Positions 34,695-45,608 of a DNA stretch of 64,000 nt are shown piece after piece. Origin of the DNA: Spinacia oleracea. Taxonomy: Eukaryota; Streptophyta; Magnoliopsida; Caryophyllales; Amaranthaceae. Location: the NCBI RefSeq assembly GCF_020520425.1, contig NC_079492.1:53009042-53073041 (forward strand), read 5' to 3'. Within the stretch, counting starts at the first letter, position 1. Each line of letters starts with the position of its first letter. Position numbers and translations under genes: made by a program. The notes under the pieces are model-generated. The model had not been told where the DNA came from. It saw only the letters and a list, made by a program, of their open reading frames with translations, and ran no database searches.

Positions 34695-35627
34695 CTAGTT
34701 TGTCATGCAACAAAAGATTTTTCTGTTTGTGTACAGACCAACATTCACTTTCTTTAATTGGAACAGAAATTTCACTTTCTGAAAATACCTACTTTTCCAA
34801 TTTTCTTTAAAGGGGTGAATGCTGAAAACAAATTTCCAAAAGCTGAAATGTGATTAAACTTTAATCAAATATGACTACATCGATGTTTATGCGCTCATAT
34901 ATTACGTTCATGACATGGAAATGGCATGCTTATGTGTGACGAACGTAATTGAAAACTAAAATATTTAACTTATATAACCTATTATACATGATAAAAAAAC
35001 TGTAGGAAAATCTTAATATTCTAATTTATTATAATTATAAATAAATATTTGTTTTCTTCTTTGTATCAACTACCTTATTATCAATAAGAATGTCAATTTT
35101 AATGAGAGGCCTATAAATCCTCATCTAACATTCTCATTCACTCCCTCCAAAAATCCATTAACACCTCTAGATTTCAATTTTAAAACACTCCAAAAATCAG
35201 TTTTATTATAATTTATCATTGAACTACTCCACATAACACGATCAATTTCTATGAAAGAAACAAAACAAAAAACAGTTTTCTCTTACTCTATTGGAAAATC
35301 AACTTCTCTGTCATACCCAAAAACTTTGAATTCCATGAGCCCATGACATGCATTCATTTCCGACCACCACCTTAGTCTTATCACTTGAAATAGCCAATCA
35401 CTTTCATTCAAGCACAACCCCAACATTGCATTTTTGTCTATTGTTTTACGTTTGTCTAATTTTGTTAGCTTTGAACCTTTGATGTTAACATAAGTTATTT
35501 GCTTAATAAGTTATACTTGTTGGTTTTGTTTCAAGGTTTGGTTGTATTTAGTTTATGGTTGCTTTCCATCTTCCATACAAGCGCCCAAGTGGTTATACTC
35601 TTCTCTCAAATCCTTCTTTAAAATATA
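34695..35627. other. Host spacer, AT-rich
   Basis: No gene is recognised. CTATAAATCC at about 35111 followed by a CT-rich stretch resembles a core promoter and leader, but no ORF of note follows, so it may be a relic. Confidence 0.45.
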
Positions 35628-35987
35628 TTCCCTCCATCTCTTTTTGTTCTTTACGTTTGGTATTTTGCACGTACGTGTTTTAACGACTAATTAGTGTGCA
35701 TTGAGATTTCTCTATTTATTTATTTAAACAAGGAAAATTACGTTTATTTATAGTGTTTTCACTTTTTATCAGAATTTTGATATTGGGAAAATGAGAAAAA
35801 TTTAATGTTCCAATGGAAAAGAGTGAGAGATTAGATGACCCAATGAATTTAATTGGTTAAAATAATCATTGGACACAAATTTTAATAGAATATTAAAGCA
35901 TTTATGTGATAATATAAAAGGAAATGTAAAAAACATTTTGAGACACCCAAAAAGAAAAACGTAAAGAACAAAAAGAGACGAAGAGAG
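35628..35987. mobile_element. Stowaway (Tc1/mariner) MITE, 360 bp
   Basis: TA flanks both ends (35626-35627, 35988-35989). The left end TTCCCTCCATCTCTTTTTG and the reverse complement of the right end (CTCTCTTCGTCTCTTTTTG) continue together through TTCTTTACGTTT, a roughly 30-bp inverted repeat of the CTCCCTCC class. Confidence 0.82.
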
Positions 35988-36059
35988 TATATATTTCTTT
36001 TAAACATTTTGTATTAGCTCTAATGGAGTAGGGTGGAACGTCTGAGTTATTTCCAGTTT

Positions 36060-36526
36060 GCACGCAAACAACGCCCTCTAAAGCCTAAACTAATATACCA
36101 CTTCTTTGGGCTCCCAATTGGATACCAATTGGGCCACTAAGTCCAAAGGCCAATGGCTCAATACAGCAACATCAAAATCCCTTTCTAACCTAAATGGCAG
36201 GCAGCCACCAATAAAGGCCCAAGGCCCAACAACAATAAATGACCTATGGGCATTTATTATACAAATAATATAAATAAGCCGCCAAGGCTCACACCTCAAG
36301 GTACGTCCAATTTATCGCCTTAAGACTACTCTCTAGAGAACTTCTCTCTAGAATCCGCATCGTTCTTACTTAGGCATCGGAGGGGCTTTCCTTGGAAACA
36401 CCCCCGAGGCTAGTAACTCTGTTATTGTGCAGGTGAATTCGGACATGACTCATTCAAGCTAGCAAGATCTTCAACACAACTCGAAAAGGGCCTTCATATG
36501 AAGCCCATTGTTTCAACACCGGAACA
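36060..36526 (+). repeat. Probable Tat 5' LTR (left boundary uncertain)
   Basis: Sequence directly before the primer-binding region, ending ACCGGAACA. No second LTR copy is available for comparison, so the start is a guess; it could begin as early as the TGTATTAGC at 36010. Confidence 0.35.
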
Positions 36527-36592
36527 ATTTGGCGCCGTCTGTGGGGAAGAACACTTCAAAGCCTTGAAAAACTAGCGAATTTTAATTCAAAA

Positions 36593-39500
36593 ATGGAAAA
36601 CCACCCTAACAACGTCGTTCATGATGATGTCATTGTTCACACAGACTCAGAGTCCAAAGCGGAGGCGCAGCTGCAGTAAGAGGCGAGATCACGGCCGACA
36701 AGGGCCACCGCCGCAACAACTGGCAGACCTCCAATCCCTTCTCGAAAAGAGCTCACCGCAGCCATGACCATCATGCAGAACTTCCTCTTCAACGAGAAAG
36801 AGCAAGCCAGGGCGAAAGACCGCCGAGAGGAGACAAGGGCCAGGAGACAGCTGAACATGCCCCCCTCTAACGAGGGAACTGCAAGATCCGAACGTACTCT
36901 CCCCACGATGTCAAGAACACATCTCACATCAGGCTGGAGAGAGAGTACGTGGGACACGCAAAAGAGAGCGCAGCAGCATCCAGCATGGTTTGAAACGCCA
37001 TCGCCTACCCCACAAGCTCTCCAAAGCGGAGCAAGTGAGCGCACTCGGATTCGAAGTTCGGTACATGGCAGGTTGAGACCTTCGGTCCACGATAGGCTAG
37101 GCAGTGCCAGCGGGTCAAGTGAGCGGCCTGAGGCCAACGGCCGATCGAGGAGGGGAAGGAGGAGTGATCGAACCCCTAGCCCCCTACGCACCCCCGAGCG
37201 ATCCAACAGAGGAACCTCAGCGAGTGGAGGTATCAGGGCGAGGCTAGGAAAGAGGATCATGACCCCAACGTCCTCCCCATTTACAGAAGAATTGATCATT
37301 GAAGAGATCCCAAAAGTTAGGCTATAAGCGCACCTAACATACAACGGAACCACGGATCCGAGGGATCATGTCATCTCCTACGAGCAGCAAATGTTCCTAA
37401 GCCCCTACTCCGAAGCTTGTTGGTGCAAATACTTCCCAACCACGTTAACCGGAGTGGCTGGAGAATGGTTCAGATCGCTGCCAAAGGGATCGATCAAAAG
37501 TTGGAAGAAATTAAAGAAGAGATTATGCATACAGTTCGTGAGCAATAATCGCCCCGAACGAACTTTCGCAGAGTTGACCTACATCCAACAAGAAAGAGAC
37601 GAGAGTCTACGAGACTTCATGGCCAGGTTCATGAAGGAATCAACCAACATCCCGAATCTGCAGCAGGACGTAGCAATCTTCGCTTTGAAGCACGCGCTCT
37701 GGGAGGGGAAGTTCCGTGATAAACTGACAATGAAGAACCCCTCCAAAATAGCTGACGTTCTCCAAATGGCAGATGCATTCATCAGAACCGAAGAGTTCAA
37801 TAAAGCGACAGCAAGGGTGAAAGGTCCCTCGGACACGAGGGATACGAAAAGGAATCAGAGCAAGCCCGAGGGCAGCTCGAGAAAGGGGAAAGAGAAAGTG
37901 GGTGCAAGAGATGTGAGCCCAAAGAAAGATGGGAGAAGGGGTGAACTTCAACCCAGATACAGTAACTACACTCCACTCACTCTACCCCGAAAATAAATTT
38001 TCAGCCTCCACAAGAACGACGAGAAGTGGAAACTGCTAGAGAAGCTCAGATCAAACCCCCTTCGCAGAAACAAGAACAAATGGTGCGAGTTCCACGATGA
38101 CTTCGGCCATACCACCAAAGAGTGTAATCAGCTGAAGGATAACATCGAGGACCTCGTCCGCCGAGGCTACCTTAAGCAATACTTGCTGGACCGAAGGGAA
38201 GAAAAAGAGAAAGCCACGAGTGGCAAACCAAAAGAACATACCCAGAAAAGAGTCCATGAGGCCATTGGATAAAAGAAGAACGACAACTCAGTGGTGTTCG
38301 AAGGACAGAGGTCCGGCCACGCCAGCAAGAAACACTTGAGAGCCCTCTCTCACCGAGTCAACTTTAGCACTGTAGGGGAGAGTCAACCTACCCCCCCGAA
38401 TATGACGTTCACCGCTGAAGATTGCCTCGGAACCCAATACAAACATGACGACCCACTGGTGATTGAAATGGATCTCAATAACCATAATGTCCACAGAGTA
38501 CTGGTCGATGGAGGAAGCGCCGTCAATATCATCTTCAGAAACTGTTTCGAGCAACTCATCCTCGAGGAAGGAGAAGAGTCGCTGACTAAGGTCAGCTATG
38601 TGAGGTTATGATACATATGACAAAACATAAATCATGCGGAAAACCTTAATGCCAGGAAACATATTATTTACACATAATCATTTAGCATAATTCAGATGCA
38701 TACACTTTGTAGCGTGCCCTCCCTAGCTGCGCTCGAACCGAACAAGAACAAGTCTTTAGGGCTCCAAGTGTCGTCCCTCCGTAGATAGTCCACAGCACGT
38801 CCGGATTCGCCTTAAGCTTGACCAACTAGAATCTCCCTTAAGGTTCCAAGGATTTTCGGCTAAATAGGTTGCAAGTGTTTGGATGATTTTGTTCCAAAAT
38901 CTTACCTTTTAATACTTCAATTGTGTGTCTAAAATATGTGACCCTAGGCACCTATTTATAGAGTTATGGAAAAGGAATTATAATTCTATTAGAATACAAA
39001 TTTATTTAATTATAATCCTACTAGGACTCTAATTAAATAAACTTTATCTATTAGGATTAGATTTAATCATATGACGAATCCCGGTAGGCTTAGGATTTCG
39101 AGTAACACACACGAGTGGCACACAAGCACCGCACGCAGGCCTTAGGGCCCACGCACAGCGCAAGGCCCAACTCGTTGCTGCCTTTGATCCGCGCGCGCCC
39201 AAGGCCTTGGCTGGGCCTGGCCTTTGCGCTGGGCCTGGTCGAGGCTTGGCGTGTGTTTGCGCTTTGGCTTGCTGGGCGATGGCCCGGCTTCGTGCTGGGC
39301 CTTCGTCTGGAAGGCCTCGTCCGATGCTAATTCGTAAGATACGCTTCCGATTAAATTCTCGATTTCGGAATTCATTTCCGATACGAACAATATTTAATAT
39401 TTCCGATTCCGGAATAAATTTCCGTTTCGAACAAATATTTAATATTTCTGTTTCCGGAATTATTTTCCGATTTATATAATATTTCCGATTCTGACAATAT

Positions 39501-42500
39501 TTCTGTTTCCGGCAATATTTCTGATTCCGGCAATATTTCCATTTCCAATAATATTTTCCGATACGTACCATGTTTCCGTTTCCGGCAACATCTACGACTT
39601 CGATAATATTTATATTTCCGATACGATCCATATTTCCGTTTCCGGCAATATCATCGTTTCCGGAGTATTCATTTGCTTGCCTTTACGATCTCAGCTCCCG
39701 CTGAAACCAAGATCCGTCGATTCCGAATATCCATAGATGGAGTATTTAATTCCATTAAATACTTGATCTGTTTACGTACTATTTGTGTGACCCTACGGGT
39801 TCAGTCAAGAGTAAGTTGTGGATTAATGTCATTAATTCCACTTGAACTGAAGCGGCCTCTAGCTAGGCATTCAGCTCACTTGATCTCACTGAATTATTAA
39901 CTTGTTAATTAATACCGAACCGCATTTATTAAACTTATCATTAAATGCATACTTGGACCAAGGGCATTATTTCCTTCAAGCTATCCACTGATCGGATTCA
40001 ACGGATCTGCAGCAGTCCCCCGAGGAAAGATCACCCTGCCCGTCACGATTGGCCAAGGCCTAGCAGCAAGGAACATCCGAGAGGAGTTCTTGGTGATGGA
40101 TTGCGATTCAGTGTACAACGTCACCATGGGACGGACCATGATTCACAAAATGCAAGCAGTCCCATCCACGTACCATCAGATGATGATATATGTCTCGGAT
40201 GCAAGTTTTGCAGAGCGGATAAAAGGTGATCAGGAGGTTGCAAGATGAACTTGCCACACCGCCATCCGAAAGCCAAGGCTAGGAGACGATTCTGAAGATG
40301 AAGATGAGAAGAAAGACCCCTCAAGAGAGGAAAATGAGGCGAAGAGGAGAAAAGCCGGACCGAGCAGTCTGGTGAAACCCGCAGAGGTTGATGCTCGGCC
40401 CGAAACCTCTTCCCCCGAACCAGACCAAGACGCAGAGGACATCCTTCTGGAGGATGACTCAGACAGGAGTGTCCTAATAGGCAGAGGCCTAAGCTCGGGA
40501 CTCCGAATCGAACTATTAAGGGATCACAAAGACATTTTTGCGTGGTCGGCAGCCGATATGCTAGGGATAGATCTGAAGATGACCTGCCACAAGCTGGATG
40601 TCAATGTTGAGGCTCGACCAATCAAGCAGAAAAAGAGGAATTACTCCTCGGAGAAAAACAAAGCCATCTCCGAAGAGGTAAAGAAGCTACAAGAAGCAGG
40701 ATTCATCGAACCATCTATGTACCCCAAGTGGTTGGCCAATGTGGTGATGGTCAAGAAAGAAAATGGCTCATGGCGCATGTGCGTAGACTTCACAGACCTG
40801 AATCGATCCTGCCCTAAAGATTGTTACCCTCTCCTGAGGATAGATCAGCTGGTAGACTCTACAAGTGGCCATGCCTTGTTAAGCTTCATGGATGCCTTTT
40901 CAGGGTACCATCAAGTATTCATGCACCCCGATGATAGAGCAAAGACTGCATTCATCATAAGTGCAGGAGTGTTCAACTATAGAATGATTCCCTTCGGCCT
41001 GAAAAATACTGGAGCAACCTACCAAAGGCTAGTTGATCACGTCTTCGCTGATCAGAAGGGAAGGAATGTCGAGGTTTATGTGGAGGATTCCATAGTGAAA
41101 AGCATCAGGGAAGAGGATCACATCAAAGACTTGGCCGAGACCTTCGCCAACTTGAGGAAGTATAAAATGAAGCTGAACCCGAAGAAGTGCGTCTTCGGGG
41201 TAAAATCAGGAAAATTCCTCGGATTCATGGTGAGCGAGAGGGGAATCGATGCAAATCCGGACAAAGTCCAGGCAGCATTGGATCTGCCCGAACCGAAGAC
41301 AGAGAGAGACGTGTAGAGGCTAACCGGGAGGTTGGCCGCACTGTCAAGATTCATATCAAAAGCTTCGGACAAAGGGGCACCCTTCTTCAAAGCTCTCAAA
41401 CCAAAAACCCTTCCCGAAGGAGAAGCAGAACCAATAAAAAAGAAAGGCGTCCCGAGGAAAGTGGACCCCGAGCTGACATGGGAACAAAAGCAGAAGGATG
41501 CATTCCAACAGCTCAGGGCTCGCCTGGCCCAACTGCCGACGCTAGCCAGACCAAAGGAAGGGGAAACCTTATACCTATACGTCGCGGTCAGTCCCGGGAC
41601 AGTGAGCGCGGTACTCCTTCGAGAAGAAGAGAAAAAACAGCAGCCAATCTACTTCACCGGCCGAACCCTAACGGATGCCGAGACTCGGTACCCACTTATC
41701 GAGAAAGTAGCATATGCAGTGGTGGTAGCTGCCCGAAAACTGAGACCCTATTTTGACTCTCATCAAATAGTGGTGCCGACCGACCAACCGTTGGAAAAAG
41801 TGCTCGACAAAATAGAAAGGTCAGGAAGATTGACTGCGTGGGCCTTTAAATTATCTGAATTCGGCATCAAGTATCAGCCGAGGACAACCATTAAGGCGCA
41901 AGAACTCGCTGACTTCTTGGCCGAATGCTCATATCAGGAAATGTTGGATGACACCAAAAGAACATGGGAGGTCTACACTGATGGATCTTCCACAGTGAAC
42001 GACTCGGTAGCCAGAGTGGTGTTGATACCTCCAACAGGGAAAAGCATTGAATATGCCCTGAAGTTGGGCTTCAAGGCAACCAACAATGAGGCCGAATATG
42101 AAGCCGCAATCGCAGGGATAGAGATCTGTCTATTTCTGGAAGCCGAACATGTTTGCCTCAAAACTGATTCCTAGATTGTAGCCAACCAAATCCGAGGGGA
42201 GTATGAGGCCAAGTGGCCAAGTATGACAGCTTATCTAGCGAAAATTAAATCCTTGACGTCAAAGTTAAGATCCTTCGAAGTCATCCTCATCCCCGGAGGT
42301 CAGAACACACAAGCCGATGCACTGTCAAAGCTTGAAGCTCAACGCTCATCGACCTAAACAGGTCGGTCCATGTGGAAGTATACCAAGAAAGAAGCATTGA
42401 TATGCCACCCCCCACAGTCTGCAACCTGCGTTTCGAACCGAGCTGGATGGACGCAGTCATCGCATACAAGGAGAGGGAAGAACTTCCCGAAGACAAACTG

Positions 42501-43856
42501 CAAGCAAGAAAGTTGAAAAGATTCAACAAATAGTTCATCATTGACGCTAATGGAGAGCTCATGAGAAAATCATTCTCAGCCCCACTGCTGAAGCGTGTTG
42601 GCCCAACTGACGCCGACTACATCCTAAGGGAAATCCACCTCGACATATGTGGAAATCACGTTGGAGGTAGGGCTTTGGCACACAAGGCACTAAGGGCCGG
42701 ATTTTGGTGGCCCACCATGGTTTCCGAAGCAAAGGCGATGACGAGGAAGTGCGAGAAATGCCAAAAGTTCGCGCCAGCAATCCACCAACCAGCTCAGACC
42801 CTGCAATGAACACTCTACCCCTTACCATTTGCACAATGGGGTCTGGACATCATCGGTCCATTCCCCTAGGATGTGAACCAGAAGAAGTGGTTGATTGTAG
42901 GAGTTGATTATTTCAGCAAGTGGATTGAAGCTGAAGCAGTCTCATCCATCACTGAGCCACAAGTCCGCAAGTTCATCTGGCAAAACATCATCACAAGGTT
43001 CGGAATACCGAGGCTGATGGTCTTTGACCATGGAAAGCAATTCGATAACACACCACTGCAAAAGTGGTGCAAACAATTCGGTATCCACCTAACCTACTCA
43101 GCAGTGTGCCATCCTCAGAGAAACGGCCAAGCCAAAGCCGCGAACAAGCTTATCCTCAACGCACTCAAGAAGAGAGTCGAGGACGAAAAGAGAAAATGGC
43201 TAGAGGAACTCCCTGGAACACTTTGGTCCCTTCGGACCACTGAAAAAGAGGCTACTGGGTAAACACCCTTCCATTTGGTTTACGGTTCCGAGGCTGTCAT
43301 CCCTGTAGAAATCGGAACAGAAAGCTTGAGGATCCAATCATACAACAAGTACGATGGGATCCATGGAGAAATCAACGATCAACTTCTGTCCGAGGCCCTA
43401 TACCTACTAGATGAAGCTCGGGACGAAGCCAGAACTCTCAACGCAGCCTATCAACAAAGGGTTAACAAGCACTACAATCGAAGAGTCAATGCCAGACCTT
43501 TGAAGGTCGGCGACCTAGTGCTCAGAAACGCTGCGGCAGTTCAAAAGGGGAGGATCCATGGAAAGCTCTCGGCAACATGGGAAGGACCATACATCATCCA
43601 CTCTGAAGAGAGGACTGGCACCTTTATGCTTAAACAGTTAGATGGAACAATCTTGAAGAACCATTGGAATGCCGATGTTCTCAAGAAATATTTTGTATGT
43701 TCTCACCCTCTTTGTAATCCAAGTAAGTTGTTTAATGAGAAGAGGAAAGACATTGGCACCATGTGTTTCATTAAACGTATCTCCCTGTCTTGTTTTATCA
43801 CTATTTCATTTACATGCATGCAACTTCGGAAATGGTCCTTGGATCACCGAAGGTAA
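36593..43856 (+). pseudogene. Tat gag-pol polyprotein, interrupted and point-mutated
   Basis: Gag (about 37340-37800) includes a typical Retrotrans_gag block and a zinc-knuckle-like CEFHDDFGHTTKEC (about 38080). The protease core is LVDGGSAVNII (about 38503). Reverse transcriptase is at 40600-41310 and the archaeal-type RNase H (TDGSS, NNEAEYEA, TDS) at 41975-42170. Integrase has HHCC (42640-42770) and the D,D,E region (42845-43140). Stops interrupt at 36677, 37325, 37994, about 38270, 41314, 42172, about 42530, 42807, 42867 and 43260, and the frame changes between 42174 and 42561. Catalytic changes are YVED for YVDD (codon 41083) and Lys for the integrase Glu (codon 43134). The solo LTR splits protease from reverse transcriptase. 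Confidence 0.88.
38599..39978 (-). mobile_element. Solo LTR of the Copia-B family
   Basis: 1380 bp. On the - strand it starts TGAAGGAAATAATGCCC at 39978 and ends CATAACCTCACA at 38599. It is flanked by perfect 5-bp duplications AGCTA (38594-38598, 39979-39983). It is colinear with the Copia-B 5' LTR and the Copia-C LTR. Only one LTR and no internal region remain, which implies recombination between the LTRs of a former full copy. Removing it restores the Tat frame. Confidence 0.93.
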
Positions 43857-44110
43857 AAACAACCCGAGTTAACCATTCCTTGGAATCTAATCCAAGAAAC
43901 GATTAACTCAAAAATCGACCCGCAAGGCATCGTCTAGAATCCTTGGATTCACGACACCTAGGGAAATTACGTTCGCAATAACGTCACTCGAATCAAGTTA
44001 TAAAGATTTCGGCTCAGATCCACGGATCGTCGAAATCATAACTAAGAGAGACTAGCGATTTCTTGCCCAGGTTCCCGAACCACAAGAAATCGGAAGAACA
44101 GAATAAAAAT
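43857..44110. other. Tat region after integrase
   Basis: Non-coding spacer between the integrase end and the tandem array. No ORF is recognised. Confidence 0.5.
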
Positions 44111-44405
44111 AGCCTCTTAGCAGATCCACATAACTGAAGAGCTCAAAAGTAGCCTCTTAGCGGATCTACGGATCTGAAGAGCTTAAAAGCAGCCTCTTAG
44201 CAGATCTACGGATTCGAAGAGCCCAAACATTACCAGACCTCTTAGAAGATCTACGGATCTAAAGAATTCGAAGGTAAAATGAGCTTCTTAGCAGATCTAC
44301 GGATTTGAAAAACTCAGAAGCAAAACAAGGCTCTTAACAGATCTATGGACCTGAAAGGCTCAAAAATAAGGCAAGTCCCCAGCAAATCTACGGATACGAA
44401 GGACT
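44111..44405. repeat. 40-46-bp tandem array downstream of Tat pol
   Basis: About seven units built on AGCCTCTTAGCAGATCTACGG start near 44111, 44151, 44191, 44236, 44282, 44328 and 44375. The first three are exactly 40 bp apart, and later units are longer and more diverged. Arrays at this site are known from Tat/Ogre elements and can seed satellites. Confidence 0.85.
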
Positions 44406-44716
44406 AAAGTTGAAATAAAGCGATCAAATAACAAAGCGAGGCCATTTTTCATTCAATATTTGGGGGAACAAGTACGATTACATCAACTAAACTCGGCACA
44501 GCCCAAGAAATCCTCAAAAATTGAAAGCAAAATAACCCTAAAGCTGAAATCGGCAGCCATCAACAGATAATTTCGGCCTACTGAAGTACAAGGAAAGCAA
44601 AAAGAAATTATTAAAGTACAACGCAGCGCCGAGGCAAAAGGGGAGAAAGTCAAGCACAAGTTCGGAGGTCCTCAACTGGAACCGACCGACTCTGAAGAAG
44701 ACGACTGCCCGAGTTC

Positions 44717-45584
44717 CTAAGGGACGTCACCAGCGAGCCCCTGTGGAGCAGCTTGTGAAGAAGTGCCCACAGTAGTGTCGCCTTCCGAGGCAACCTTCCG
44801 AGCTTGCTGTTCCCTGGCAGCTTCTTCACGCTCCGCAGCAGCATCGTCCCGGTCAGCTTGACACTCCAAAATGTTGTCCTCGACGTCGAGCCACTTGGGC
44901 ACGTTCTCGGCCCACTTGAAATCAGGCATGTTTTTAACATGCGACGAGCGCCGAGGATCCCCTCCCAGTACTGCTCAGCAGTATACATATGAGCCTTCTC
45001 CTGCTCGAGCCTACGTACTTCGGCCTTGAGCTCGTCAACATCAAGCTCCAGCACGTGAATCAGCTCAAGGGCCTCTTCGAACTTCTTGGCACTCTCCCGA
45101 AGGCTCAAGATAGTAGAATCCCTATCCCTCAACGCGGTTTTAAAAGCAGCCTTCTCCTTGGCCCTCTCCTTCTGGAAAGCCTCGTGCTGCTGGGAGTCAG
45201 CTGCCATCTTCGAGGTCAGGTCAACAATTCCCTTGCCAAGTATCACAAGCATAACCGTCCGCTCCCGAGTAAACTCGGCAACCGACCTCCTCGCCTCCGC
45301 AAGCTCGGTCAGAATGGTGTCCTCTTTCTCATTCGAAAGGGGGACATCACGATCGTAACGCTCGTCATACCTAGCTAGCCGCACCTTGTCATGATATTGA
45401 CACTCGACGGCGAAGGCGGTCCAGAAGTGGGCCTACACAGGAGAAAAAGGGAAAATGAGATAAAATTAAAGCAAATAAACAAGTTGAAAAAGAGAAGAGA
45501 TATTCATCTTACCTCGTTCATATGAAACTGAGCCATCTGAGTAGGGTGATTAGCCTCTTCCCCAGGAATGCGCCAGTCAGGGAT
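44717..45584 (-). pseudogene. Antisense ORF of the Tat element, coiled-coil protein, truncated
   Basis: Read on the - strand: a partial exon 45584-45513 (…QFHMNE), an 80-bp intron (45512-45433, GTAAGA…TGTAG) and an exon from 45432 down to a stop at 44719-44717. The protein has a long charged heptad-like region (about 45300-45000, many Glu, Lys, Leu) predicted to be coiled coil, then an acidic and Ala/Gln-rich tail. One frameshift near 44935 separates the tail from the body. Its 5' part was cut off by element X. Antisense ORFs between integrase and 3' LTR are known in Tat elements; function is not established. Not recognised as any cellular family. Confidence 0.6.
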
Positions 45585-45588
45585 TGAT

Positions 45589-45608
45589 GAGCGACATTTA
45601 TGTCGCTC
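45589..45608. repeat. Perfect 20-bp palindrome at the X LTR head
   Basis: GAGCGACAT-TT-ATGTCGCTC is a 9-bp perfect stem with a 2-nt loop, four bases from the LTR start. Confidence 0.95.

Larger units (their letters stand above)
36060..45584 (+). mobile_element. Decayed Ty3/gypsy element, Tat lineage, truncated by insertion
   Basis: A primer-binding region TTTGGCGCCGTCTGTGGGGA (36528 on) follows an LTR end at 36526 (GGAACA). One original reading frame can be followed from gag (36593) through protease, reverse transcriptase, RNase H and a second (archaeal-type) RNase H, with a later frame shift before integrase. Tandem repeats and an antisense ORF follow integrase. That layout is characteristic of Tat elements. 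The left LTR boundary is not fixed and the 3' LTR is not in the window, because element X interrupts at 45585. Confidence 0.82.

Noticed and set aside
36637-37353. 238-aa frame antisense to the Tat gag
   Set aside because: Shadow of the gag frame on the opposite strand, with no start context, no domain and no splice structure, unlike the antisense ORF after integrase.
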